Positions 1 to 7,104 of a stretch of 7,633 nucleotides of DNA are shown here, piece by piece; the first letter of the stretch is position 1, and each line of letters begins with the position of its first letter. The translations under genes and the position numbers were made by a program. The stretch lies in assembly GCA_028702245.1 (NCBI GenBank), contig JAQVPE010000030.1, forward strand, positions 1-7,633, written 5' to 3'. Under the pieces are notes generated by a model that was not told where the DNA came from, searched no databases, and saw only the letters and a program-made list of their open reading frames with translations. The stretch is from Candidatus Izemoplasmatales bacterium (GTDB lineage: Bacteria > Bacillota_I > Bacilli_A > Izemoplasmatales > Hujiaoplasmataceae).

Positions 1-735
1 CATTTCCTTCATGACACGGATCTGCTGGTCATAACGATTTGTGAAGACGCGAATATTGACTGATTGATCTTCTCTACCGATGAAATAGTGATAGAGATTG
101 GTGTCGATATAATAAATGCTTTGCATCTTTGGAAGCGGCTGATAGGCATAGATGTTATCGACATAAAAAGTATGATGAGGGAGCTGGATTCCGCTTTCTT
201 TAAGTTTCTTTGTGTTGTATGTCAATGAGTGCATCAATAGTACTTGGGCGCCGTAGAACCTGCCAACTTGGGACCATTTGGTAAAATGGTTGTTCTTGAA
301 ATGGCGGGAGAACTGACGGACAAAGAATTTGCCCTCGCTGAATTTATCATAGACGAAATTCGTGATGTAAAGGTCCGCAAGTTTTTGTTCATCATAATGA
401 CTGCGGATTGTGTTTAGCAAGATTGACAACGATTCCTGATTGAGCCAGTCGTCTGAATCAACGACTTTGAAATAAAGTCCACTTGCGTTTTGAAGTCCGA
501 CATTGATACCGGAACCGTGTCCTCCGTTGATTTGAGAAATCACTTTGATGATGCCGGGATACTTACTTTCGTACTCTCGAGCAATCATTTCGGTATTGTC
601 AGTCGATCCATCATTGATCACAATGACTTCAACTTCGTCGCCACCAGGTACCAATGTGTCAAGACAGTGTGCTAAGTAAGCTTCGGAATTGAATGCAGGA
701 ACCGCAAATGTCAGTAATTTCCGGGTTGGTGACAT
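1..735 (-). CDS. Family 2 glycosyltransferase (partial, C-terminus beyond window)
   Basis: This is an inverting GT-A glycosyltransferase that would transfer a sugar from a nucleotide- or lipid-linked donor to a growing glycan at the inner face of the membrane. The first 245 residues are visible and the frame is still open at position 1. After a short N-terminus comes the typical strand and loop LLTFAVPAFNSEAYL (residues 7-21), then the nucleotide-binding NDGSTDNT (41-48), the DxD-type metal site VVDSDDWL (91-98), and a later conserved block FYVDNIYAY (190-198) followed by YHYFIGREDQSVN (215-227), which I recall from Firmicutes GT2 proteins. The ATG at 735 lies 3 nt after the stop of the GtrA-like gene, and its AGAAGG ribosome site lies inside that gene. 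A GT2 next to a GtrA-like protein recalls GtrA/GtrB glucosylation pairs, so a role in surface glycan modification is inferred. Donor and acceptor cannot be read from the sequence. Confidence 0.93.
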   Translation of the reverse strand, partial: MSPTRKLLTFAVPAFNSEAYLAHCLDTLVPGGDEVEVIVINDGSTDNTEMIAREYESKYPGIIKVISQINGGHGSGINVGLQNASGLYFKVVDSDDWLNQESLSILLNTIRSHYDEQKLADLYITNFVYDKFSEGKFFVRQFSRHFKNNHFTKWSQVGRFYGAQVLLMHSLTYNTKKLKESGIQLPHHTFYVDNIYAYQPLPKMQSIYYIDTNLYHYFIGREDQSVNIRVFTNRYDQQIRVMKEM

Positions 736-738
736 TAT

Positions 739-1464
739 TTAAATATCCTTCTCTTTGAGTTCTTCTTTTTTGGCTTTGCTTTGTGGGAAAATCAACTTGA
801 AAATGGGGAAGAAGACCCAGAAGGAAATCGCCGAATAAATGATCATTGTGATAAAGTCGGCAATGGTTTCGCCAGTTCCACCCCAACCCCAAGTATTCAT
901 CAAAAGATTGTAGATGGGTACGGTGTAAAGTCCTCTAGCGGCCGAAGCGAAGATGGTGATTGCAACGTAGGCTACGGCATACCAGAATGCAGCTTTCCAA
1001 GGGTTGCCATCAGACTTGAATGTGATATTCCTCTGAGCGAAGAAATTGATAACCTGAGCAATCAGCAAAGTTATTTGGACTGCGAGGAAGAAGGCGAGTC
1101 CGCCACCGCCACCGCTTGCAATCGATCCAGCTTCGAAATCGAAAATGAAGTATGGCGTTTGGTCGATATTTTGTCCGAGTTGCCAGATTTGGAAATTGAC
1201 ATTGATTAGGTTTGTTGTCGCAAAAATCGCTTTTAGAACCGGCATCAAAATCATCTGAAGCACGGTTACACCGTTGCTAAGCATGAAAAACACAAAAAAC
1301 TGGGCAACGTTAGGAAACCTTTTTTTGAATTTTCTCCAAAGATTTACCCACCACTGGATAAACGCGGATTGTCCTAACTTGCAAAAGAATCCCTTAGCCT
1401 TGTTTGGCTTTTCTTCGTAATTCTCTTGATTCTCAGCGATAGCAATTTCTTTTTTCTCACTCAT
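739..1464 (-). CDS. GtrA-like polytopic membrane protein
   Basis: This 241-residue protein resembles the GtrA family (PF04138), small membrane proteins thought to help flip or present undecaprenyl-phosphate-linked sugars. Four hydrophobic segments lie at about residues 53-80, 122-142, 157-177 and 200-226. Family hallmarks are QFFVFFMLSNGVTVLQ at the first helix and VINFFAQRNITFKSDG (138-153), which corresponds to the NFxxNRxWxF motif after the second helix. It is longer than a usual GtrA (roughly 120-150 residues). The extra length is a charged N-terminal tail of about 50 residues, a loop at about 83-120 that ends in five glycines, and a lysine/glutamate-rich C-terminal tail. Its ATG overlaps the GH3 stop as TAATG, and a GAGGTGA ribosome site lies within the GH3 gene, so translation is probably coupled. 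The GT2 gene begins 3 nt after it, which supports a shared glycan pathway. Family membership is fairly sure; substrate is unknown. Confidence 0.8.
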   Translation of the reverse strand: MSEKKEIAIAENQENYEEKPNKAKGFFCKLGQSAFIQWWVNLWRKFKKRFPNVAQFFVFFMLSNGVTVLQMILMPVLKAIFATTNLINVNFQIWQLGQNIDQTPYFIFDFEAGSIASGGGGGLAFFLAVQITLLIAQVINFFAQRNITFKSDGNPWKAAFWYAVAYVAITIFASAARGLYTVPIYNLLMNTWGWGGTGETIADFITMIIYSAISFWVFFPIFKLIFPQSKAKKEELKEKDI

Positions 1465-3911
1465 TAGTTAGTCACCTCTAGTTTCTTCATCTTTTTATTT
1501 TTTGAACGGAGTCTGCCTTCTTTGAAAAACTTACCTAATCCTTTGAAGAAGTGTCCGTTGAACATCATGATCAGACCGTCGAGTTGTCCCATGGAGATCA
1601 TCCCGCCTGACATATGGGCAAGCCCGCGCATGGGCAGATGCAAGACACCCATCGTTAGAGTGTTTGACAGAGACCTCATCCCGAGGAAGCGGAGAAGTTT
1701 GATTGCGAATCTAATGCCCCCGGAGAAAGCTCTGCCGACCCAGCGTTTCGAATAACGAAGTTGCTCAACTGTCGTATTATATTCGACTTTGATTCGTTTT
1801 TTCTTGTAAAAATCATAGGTTGCTTTGGGTACGGGACGACCGAGGATCTTTTCAAACTCGCCCGATGAGACAAATTGAATTTTGCCGCTCGAGTATAAGG
1901 GTATTTGATCAAACGAAACTAAAGGTTTTACCTTTGAACCGTCTACATGGATTGTCTCGTATAATTTGACATCCAAGGAAGAAGAACCGATGATGATATC
2001 GTAATCCAGGTCTTCGATTTCCCACTTATTTGAGGCGGGATTGAAAAATTCAAAGGCGGAATTACCCAATTTGATTGTGACTTTCTTGGTTTCGCCGGCT
2101 TTAAGTTCAACTTTGGCGAATCCCTTTAACTCTTTCTGGGGACGATATACTTTTGAATCTTTGGCTCTAATATAGAGTTGGACGACTTCTTTGCCAGCAA
2201 CACTACCCGTATTCTTTACCTTGAGACTGACCTCTTCTTGGGTAACAGCCAGATCGGAATAGGCAAATGTCGTATATGACAAACCGTAGCCAAAGGGGAA
2301 TCTTGGTTTGACCCCGGCAGTATCATGATAGCGATAGCCAACGTAAAGACCCTCGCGGTATTCAGCAGTCATTTGTTTTCCGGGGTAATTGAAAGCGGTA
2401 GGAGTGTCTTCATACTTAAGCGGAATCGTTTCTGACAATTTTCCCGATGGATTGACTTTCCCAACAAGGATGTTCAATGCGGCTTTTGCGCCAGCTTGTC
2501 CGGAAAGATAGGTGTGTAGAATCGCATCTGCGTGATCAGCGAAATCCATTTCGACTGCACTGCCGCAAGCAAGAACAACGACTAGTTTTTTGCCGAGTGC
2601 GGCTATTTTATCGAACAGCTGCATTTGATTGATCGGCATTTTCATGTTGGGTCTGTCAATGCCTTCGACTTCGCTAAACTCATCGAGCCCCAAATACAAT
2701 AGAACGGTATCGGCTTTCATGGCTAGATTGACAGCCTTGCGGATCAAGCCGCTGCTTTTTCTGCCGTAACGGATGAAGCCGCGTTCGTAACCAATAAAAT
2801 CAAGGTCGTATTCGCCGATAACATCAATCGCGTTATCCAATTTGGTTGGATTGACGATGGAAGAACCAGCGCCCTGATAACGTGGTTTTTTAGCGAATTC
2901 GCCAATGATGGCTACTTTTTCTTTGCTCTTCAAAGGGAGAGCGTTGTTATCATTTTTAAGAAGAATAATTGATTCTTCCGCAACTTTCTGTGCTAGTTGA
3001 TGATGGGCCTCATTGTCGATTTGGACTTTCGCCTCAGATAAAGCTTTGCTTGTGTCAAAAATCAACGTCAGCAATCTATCGAGATTTTCATCGAGCAATG
3101 ATTCGGGGATGGTGCCGTTTTTGATGGCTTCGACGATTTCATCGTTTGTTTCGCCACCGGTGGTTGGCATCTCGAGTTCGTTTCCAGCAAGCAAACCTTT
3201 GACCCTAGAGTTGGAGCCGCCCCAGTCAGTGACAACGACACCTGGGTATTTCCATTCTCCTCGTAAAATATCTCTTAATAGATGTTTGTTTTCGTTGGTG
3301 TAATCGCCGTTAAGTTTGTTATAAGAAGACATGATAACTTTCGGTTTGCCTTCTTTGATGCCGATTTCAAATGGTTTGAGATATATTTCTCTCAATGTTC
3401 TTTCGTCAATCACCGAGTCGACGGCCATCCGTCGATACTCTTGGTTGTTGGCCGCGAAATGTTTCAGACATCCAGATATCCCAGATGCTTGGATACCCCT
3501 GATATAGGCGGCAGCCATTTTCCCGGCTAGTAGTGGGTCTTCGCTGAAATACTCGAAGTTGCGACCGCAAAGAGGATTTCGTTTGCTGCTCGTGCCAGGC
3601 CCAAGAACGACATTGACCTTTTGGCTCACCGCTTCTTTTCCCAAAGAAGTCCCAAGTTCTTCTCCTAGATGCTCGTTCCAACTGTTGGCGACGGTCGCTG
3701 ATGTGGGAAAACAAGTTGCCGGAATACTGGCGTTAAGACCTAATTGATCAGCCGCAGCGGCTTGTTTTCTCAGCCCGTGGGGGCCATCGGAGAGGAAAAT
3801 GTTGGGGATTCCCAAATTTTCCATATCCATGGTGGTCCAGAAGTCTTTTCCCGACATAAAGGAGGCTTTTTCTTCCAATGTCATTTTTTGGATAATTGCT
3901 TGATTTTTCAT
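1464..3911 (-). CDS. Glycoside hydrolase family 3, probable beta-glucosidase, cytoplasmic
   Basis: This enzyme likely removes terminal beta-linked sugars from the non-reducing end of small glycosides by a retaining mechanism. From the ATG at 3911 it has 815 residues. The order is: TIM-barrel domain with SDGPHGLRK (about 41-49), GRNFEYFSEDP, KHFAANNQE (150-158) and the nucleophile motif VVVTDWGG with Asp229; the alpha/beta sandwich with EVEGIDRP, where Glu416 is the probable acid/base; and a fibronectin III-like domain (about 545-645, EVVQLYIRAKD). A C-terminal extension of about 150 residues includes MSGGMISMGQLDGLIMMFNGHFF. There is no signal peptide. An in-frame ATG at 3932 adds seven residues but has no ribosome site, whereas GGAAGG sits 7-8 nt before 3911. 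It heads the GH3, GtrA, GT2 operon and has a cre-like site upstream, suggesting catabolite control. The family is certain; the substrate (glucoside, xyloside or other) is not. Confidence 0.95.
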   Translation of the reverse strand: MKNQAIIQKMTLEEKASFMSGKDFWTTMDMENLGIPNIFLSDGPHGLRKQAAAADQLGLNASIPATCFPTSATVANSWNEHLGEELGTSLGKEAVSQKVNVVLGPGTSSKRNPLCGRNFEYFSEDPLLAGKMAAAYIRGIQASGISGCLKHFAANNQEYRRMAVDSVIDERTLREIYLKPFEIGIKEGKPKVIMSSYNKLNGDYTNENKHLLRDILRGEWKYPGVVVTDWGGSNSRVKGLLAGNELEMPTTGGETNDEIVEAIKNGTIPESLLDENLDRLLTLIFDTSKALSEAKVQIDNEAHHQLAQKVAEESIILLKNDNNALPLKSKEKVAIIGEFAKKPRYQGAGSSIVNPTKLDNAIDVIGEYDLDFIGYERGFIRYGRKSSGLIRKAVNLAMKADTVLLYLGLDEFSEVEGIDRPNMKMPINQMQLFDKIAALGKKLVVVLACGSAVEMDFADHADAILHTYLSGQAGAKAALNILVGKVNPSGKLSETIPLKYEDTPTAFNYPGKQMTAEYREGLYVGYRYHDTAGVKPRFPFGYGLSYTTFAYSDLAVTQEEVSLKVKNTGSVAGKEVVQLYIRAKDSKVYRPQKELKGFAKVELKAGETKKVTIKLGNSAFEFFNPASNKWEIEDLDYDIIIGSSSLDVKLYETIHVDGSKVKPLVSFDQIPLYSSGKIQFVSSGEFEKILGRPVPKATYDFYKKKRIKVEYNTTVEQLRYSKRWVGRAFSGGIRFAIKLLRFLGMRSLSNTLTMGVLHLPMRGLAHMSGGMISMGQLDGLIMMFNGHFFKGLGKFFKEGRLRSKNKKMKKLEVTN

Positions 3912-3967
3912 GAAAATGACCTTCCAATCCATGTTTTATTTGACACTGACAGCGTTTGAGACAATCG

Positions 3968-3983
3968 AAAAAAGCGCTATCAT
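3968..3983 (-). promoter_or_regulatory. cre-like site (candidate CcpA operator) for the GH3 operon
   Basis: The minus strand reads ATGATAGCGCTTTTTT. Against the Bacillus-type cre consensus WTGNNARCGNWWWCAW it matches every position except the CA near the end, which is TT here. It lies just downstream of the inferred transcription start, where a bound repressor would block the polymerase. Catabolite repression is typical for beta-glucosidase genes, which makes CcpA plausible, but another LacI-family repressor is possible because the AGCGCT core is palindromic. Confidence 0.45.
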
Positions 3984-3994
3984 TCACTAAATAT

Positions 3995-4003
3995 ATTTTA
4001 TCA
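3995..4003 (-). promoter_or_regulatory. Extended -10 promoter of the GH3-GtrA-GT2 operon
   Basis: The minus strand reads TGATAAAAT, that is an extended -10 (TGn) followed by TAAAAT. A consensus -35 is not visible; the expected place falls within the neighbouring terminator stem. The start would be near 3988, giving a leader of about 77 nt before the GH3 ATG at 3911. The same TGA-TANAAT form appears at two other promoters in this window. Confidence 0.5.
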
Positions 4004-4011
4004 TATAAATA

Positions 4012-4040
4012 AGAATGCGCTCCTTGGCAGAGCGCATTCT
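4012..4040 (-). terminator. Rho-independent terminator of the Lgt-like/two-component operon
   Basis: A perfect 11-bp inverted repeat (4012-4022 with 4030-4040, arms AGAATGCGCTC and GAGCGCATTCT) encloses a 7-nt loop. On the minus strand it is followed by a T-rich but interrupted tail (TTATTTATA), while on the plus strand no T-run follows. It lies 22 nt after the kinase stop codon, the right place to end that operon. The weak T-tract may allow some read-through into the GH3 operon. Confidence 0.8.
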
Positions 4041-4062
4041 GTTGATATCTGGACATATATTG

Positions 4063-5382
4063 TCATGCCGATACAACCGGGATGGGTATTAGAATGACTA
4101 AGCGGAACCAGTTGTTGTCGGTTTTGATTGAGACGCTTCCACCATACTTTTCAACGATGTTTCTAATACTCTTGAGTCCGTAGCCGTGATAACGAGTATC
4201 TTTTTTGGTCGTCAAGAAATTGCCGTAGTAGATTTGTAAAGGATTCAGGTAGAAATTTTCGATGCGTATTAACAACAATTTACTCTTGGAATAGATGGCA
4301 ATCTTGATCAATCTTTTCTCTAAGTCATCAATTTTCAAAACACTTTCAATTGCGTTATCAAGAGCGTTTCCAAAAATGGAACATAAATCCATCGTCGGTA
4401 TGAAATCAAGCAGTTTGCCATCGGCGATACAGGTGACATTGATATTGTTATCAAGACAAGTGATCAGTTTGGAAGTCAGAATCGTATCGAGGACTTCGTT
4501 GCCGGTCTTATATTGGGCTTCATAGTGTTTGATGCTGTTTTCTAAATCTTCAAGGTATTTCTCACGTGTTTCGGTATCCTTTTCGGCACGAATGGCAATG
4601 ATTTGATTCTTGAGATCATGATACTTGTGATTGATGATATCAATGCTTTCCTGAGAAATATTGTACTGTTCGTATTGTTTGTGTAGAAGATTCTCCATTG
4701 CATCGAGTTCGAGTTTTGATTTTATGGCTAGTCGATGCTCTCTTTGCGAGTACAAGATGATTATTCCAGCAAAATCGACGAGGGTGCGAATATAAAAGAT
4801 TTCCGCTGGATATCTACCTGATAAAGGCGTGTTGGCACTGACAAAACTGATATTGCTGACAGCGAAGATGATGGCACCAATCCCAACGAAAGACAACAGG
4901 TCATTACTACTAACATCGATAATCATCCCTTTTTTTATGTAGCGGGACTCAATCATGAGAATAGCCACGAACACTAACCCATAGATTACTGCCAGTGAGA
5001 TATCGCTGAAGAAAGGGAAGTCGACGCTGTATATCTGAACAGCATAGTAATAAAGTTGCCAATGAAAAGAAGCAGTAAACTCAGCGACGACGAAAGCAAG
5101 GACAGTTATGTATCCAGAGCTGATGAGATTTTGTTCGGTTGTGGCATAGATAAAGGCGAACATCAACAAGAAAGCAAATATCATTCCGGGTATCCACAGA
5201 CTTATAGGAAGGGTTCCGGCAAGAATCTGAAAGCCAATCATGGCCCCCGCAAAAGCAGCGATTGCCAAATACAGGTAAACGCCTTTAAGCCTTTTCTTGG
5301 CATATACAATGAAAACCAAGCAGAATAGCCACTCGGCGATTCCGGTATATAATCTTGGAATATTTAATAGGGGCTCGTTCAT
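4063..5382 (-). CDS. Agr-like sensor histidine kinase with GHKL ATPase domain
   Basis: This 439-residue membrane kinase should autophosphorylate on a histidine when it senses a signal and pass the phosphate to the regulator encoded just before it. The N-terminal half has six or seven hydrophobic segments (about residues 12-29, 36-56, 59-80, 89-106, 127-145, 162-183 and 195-212). A helical linker follows, then the phosphoacceptor motif NHKYHDLKNQI with His255, the N-box IFGNALDNAIES (337-347) and the G-box HGYGLKSIRNIVEKYGG (399-415), as in AgrC-type kinases (HATPase_c_5). No PAS, HAMP or extracellular sensor domain is seen, so sensing probably takes place in or at the membrane. Its ATG overlaps the regulator stop as ATGA, with a GGAGGG ribosome site. 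It is the last gene of its operon, and a hairpin terminator follows. No AgrB or AgrD homologue lies nearby, so the ligand is unknown. Confidence 0.93.
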   Translation of the reverse strand: MNEPLLNIPRLYTGIAEWLFCLVFIVYAKKRLKGVYLYLAIAAFAGAMIGFQILAGTLPISLWIPGMIFAFLLMFAFIYATTEQNLISSGYITVLAFVVAEFTASFHWQLYYYAVQIYSVDFPFFSDISLAVIYGLVFVAILMIESRYIKKGMIIDVSSNDLLSFVGIGAIIFAVSNISFVSANTPLSGRYPAEIFYIRTLVDFAGIIILYSQREHRLAIKSKLELDAMENLLHKQYEQYNISQESIDIINHKYHDLKNQIIAIRAEKDTETREKYLEDLENSIKHYEAQYKTGNEVLDTILTSKLITCLDNNINVTCIADGKLLDFIPTMDLCSIFGNALDNAIESVLKIDDLEKRLIKIAIYSKSKLLLIRIENFYLNPLQIYYGNFLTTKKDTRYHGYGLKSIRNIVEKYGGSVSIKTDNNWFRLVILIPIPVVSA

Positions 5383-6089
5383 ATATTCCCTCCGAAGTGT
5401 TTTGCCAAAGCCTCAAGGAAATCTTTTTTTCTTGGCCGGCTTATCTTTAACTCAGTATCGCTGACAACCACATAATCGTCTTTGACACTTTTAACTTCAT
5501 CAAGATTCACAAGAAAGCAGTTGTTACAGCGGAAAAAACTGCCTTGTTTTAGCTCTTCCTCAATTTTCTTGAGAGGCAGTTTGATGGTATGGTCTCCATT
5601 TTTTTCATGAACGATTAAATAATGCTTCATCGTTTCGACATAATAGATATCTAGAACATTGACTTTGACAACGCCATCTTTTGTTGTCAGCAACAATGAT
5701 CTTTCTTTGTGACTCTCAATCTTGGAGATGGAATCGCTGATCTCTTGTGAAAATGCGAAATAAGGAACGGGTTTGAGTAAAAAGCTCAAAGCTTTTACTT
5801 CATAACCTTTGATAGCATATTGGGGCATATTGGTTATGAAGATAATAATGACTTCTTTGTCAAACTCGCGGATTATTTTGGCAGTTGACATTCCGTCAAG
5901 GCGTTTCATTTCAATATCTAAAAGGATGATGTCGTACTTAGATTCGTAATAAGTAGCGATTTCATCACCGTCTTTATATTTAAAAATGTCGATTAAGACA
6001 TTATTTTCCTTTTCATATCGTCTCAAATATTTCTCTAGTATTTCCATGCTTTCAATATCATCTTCGACGATGGCGACTCTAATTCTCAT
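5379..6089 (-). CDS. LytTR-family response regulator (AgrA/LytR type)
   Basis: This 236-residue regulator should bind DNA once it is phosphorylated by the neighbouring kinase. The receiver domain covers about residues 1-120: acidic pocket Glu9-Asp10-Asp11, phosphoacceptor Asp58 in DIILLDIEM, switch Thr86 in FITN, and Lys106 in LLKPV. The LytTR DNA-binding domain covers about 135-232, with the characteristic DIYYVETMKHYLIVHEKNG, SFFRCNNCFLVNLDEVKSV and ISRPRKKDFLEAL segments. The length is usual for the family. The start is fixed by a GGAGGTG ribosome site just before the ATG. The gene begins 28 nt after the Lgt-like gene and ends in a 4-nt overlap with the kinase gene. I found no clear LytTR-type direct repeat in the intergenic regions of this window, so its targets may lie elsewhere. 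Confidence 0.94.
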   Translation of the reverse strand: MRIRVAIVEDDIESMEILEKYLRRYEKENNVLIDIFKYKDGDEIATYYESKYDIILLDIEMKRLDGMSTAKIIREFDKEVIIIFITNMPQYAIKGYEVKALSFLLKPVPYFAFSQEISDSISKIESHKERSLLLTTKDGVVKVNVLDIYYVETMKHYLIVHEKNGDHTIKLPLKKIEEELKQGSFFRCNNCFLVNLDEVKSVKDDYVVVSDTELKISRPRKKDFLEALAKHFGGNI

Positions 6090-6117
6090 ATTTCACCTCC
6101 ATAACTAGACACTATCT

Positions 6118-6924
6118 CTAATCAGTATTTTGCGCAGTTTCATTCTTGCTCTGTTTTTTACGTCTTATCAACAAATATATTCCGCCGATGAGCATCAATA
6201 AACTCAGATACTGGGAGGGCGTTGGGAATACATTATACTCAGTTACGATAAAGCCCAAGATTACCCCGCGGTCATCGCCGCGAATGAACTCGATCATAAT
6301 CCGCCAGACACTATAACAAATCAAATACAGTTCAAGTTCTAAACCGCGAATGCGCTTTATTTTTGTCAGAACAATGAATAGAATGAACAAGAATGCTGCT
6401 TCGAACAACTGGGTTGGAAAGATAGCGGTATCGGGAAAGGCCTCGTGGGCATGACCGTAGGGAAATACAACTCCAAGAAATGAATCGGTCGGAATTCCAT
6501 AACAACAACCGGCCAAAAAACAACCGATCCTACCAAATCCATGAGCTAGAACAACGCCAACAATCACCGCGTCCATGATTTGTTTGATCATTGATTTTTC
6601 GGCTTTATAGACGTATTTCAAAAGGACTAGCAAACAACCAACTCCACCGATAAGACCGCCAAGAAAGGAGATTGTGCCAAAAGACAACTTGCCCTCTTTG
6701 ATAGAATGAAAGATTCCATCAAAGACGAAAGAAGAAAATAAAGCAAATACGAGCGAACAAACGAGAAGTAGCAATATTTTGTTAGATTGTTTTCTCGTAA
6801 GACCATTACGTTTCTCAAGCCTTTGAGCAATAAAGACAAGCATCGAGATGACACCGATTCCGATCATTAAATCGTATAGAGGAATCGATAAGCCAAAGAC
6901 ATCAGGCAATAAATATGGGTACAT
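6118..6924 (-). CDS. Lgt-family (prolipoprotein diacylglyceryl transferase-like) membrane protein, atypical
   Basis: This 268-residue polytopic protein belongs to the Lgt family (PF01790), whose known members move diacylglycerol from phosphatidylglycerol to the lipobox cysteine of prolipoproteins. Visible family features are the N-terminal LSIPLYDLMIGIG, SFLGGLIGG (86-94), HGFGRIGCFLAGCCYG (128-143), FPTQLFEA and YSVWRIMIEFIRGD (204-217), with about seven membrane segments. Compared with the E. coli motifs as I recall them, Tyr235, Arg239, Glu243, Arg143 and Gly154 have counterparts, but His103 is Leu88, Asn146 is Cys135 and Glu151 is Cys140. It may therefore be a paralogue with another activity. 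The start at 6924 is set by AAGGAG 7 nt upstream; a TTG-started extension to 6993 would run across the promoter. It is the first gene of an operon with a two-component system, which suggests a role in signalling. The family is sure; the activity is doubtful. Confidence 0.85.
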   Translation of the reverse strand: MYPYLLPDVFGLSIPLYDLMIGIGVISMLVFIAQRLEKRNGLTRKQSNKILLLLVCSLVFALFSSFVFDGIFHSIKEGKLSFGTISFLGGLIGGVGCLLVLLKYVYKAEKSMIKQIMDAVIVGVVLAHGFGRIGCFLAGCCYGIPTDSFLGVVFPYGHAHEAFPDTAIFPTQLFEAAFLFILFIVLTKIKRIRGLELELYLICYSVWRIMIEFIRGDDRGVILGFIVTEYNVFPTPSQYLSLLMLIGGIYLLIRRKKQSKNETAQNTD

Positions 6925-6944
6925 GGAATCACTCCTTATGATGT

Positions 6945-6953
6945 ATTGTATCA
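6945..6953 (-). promoter_or_regulatory. Extended -10 promoter of the Lgt-like/two-component operon
   Basis: The minus strand reads TGATACAAT (extended -10) and no good -35 is visible. The expected start near 6938 leaves a very short leader in which AAGGAG (6932-6937) comes almost first, 7 nt before the ATG at 6924. This placement supports 6924 as the gene start. Confidence 0.5.
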
Positions 6954-7057
6954 TTTTTTGGTTGAAATTGTGCCCTATGAAAACAATAATCAATTAACGC
7001 GCTTATCCATTAAGTATATTTCGCGTTGTCCAAAAGGAAATCTTAGAGGAAATTGCG

Positions 7058-7104
7058 TTCACATACATGATGCTTGTCTTATAATCGTCAAGATGTGATA
7101 CAAT
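7058..7104 (+). promoter_or_regulatory. Probable tandem promoters of glf
   Basis: The first has TTCACA (7058-7063, five of six consensus bases) and a perfect TATAAT (7080-7085) with a 16-nt spacer; its start would be near 7092. A second, extended -10 TGATACAAT (7096-7104) follows and would start near 7111. Both lead rightward to the glf frame and look intact, although the gene is damaged. Confidence 0.5.

Larger units (their letters stand above)
3912..4062. other. Compact intergenic region between the two minus-strand operons
   Basis: These 151 bases hold, in minus-strand order, the kinase-operon terminator, an extended -10 promoter whose upstream part overlaps that hairpin, a cre-like operator, and a leader of about 77 nt ending in the GGAAGG ribosome site of the GH3 gene. 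I see no small gene here. Confidence 0.7.

Noticed and set aside
781..1209. Plus-strand open frame of 142 codons
   Set aside because: It lies antisense within the GtrA-like gene, has no ribosome site and a composition unlike a protein family I know; a shadow of the real gene.
3282..3747. Several overlapping open frames on both strands inside the GH3 gene
   Set aside because: They overlap a well-supported catalytic domain and show no recognisable motif.
3912..3932. GH3 start at the ATG at 3932
   Set aside because: No ribosome site precedes it, while GGAAGG is well placed for the ATG at 3911.
3940..3968. TTGACA on the plus strand as a -35 box
   Set aside because: No -10 at a suitable distance and no plus-strand gene follows.
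3748..4056. Minus-strand frame of 102 codons covering the intergenic region
   Set aside because: It runs through the terminator hairpin, the promoter and the GH3 start; no ribosome site or family resemblance.
6925..6993. Longer N-terminus for the Lgt-like protein from a TTG at 6993
   Set aside because: AAGGAG sits correctly before the ATG at 6924, the extension would cover the extended -10 promoter, and Lgt proteins normally begin close to this ATG.
7010..7075. Minus-strand 21-codon peptide starting MYVNAISSK as a possible pheromone
   Set aside because: No ribosome site, no leader or cysteine/ring motif, and no processing gene nearby.
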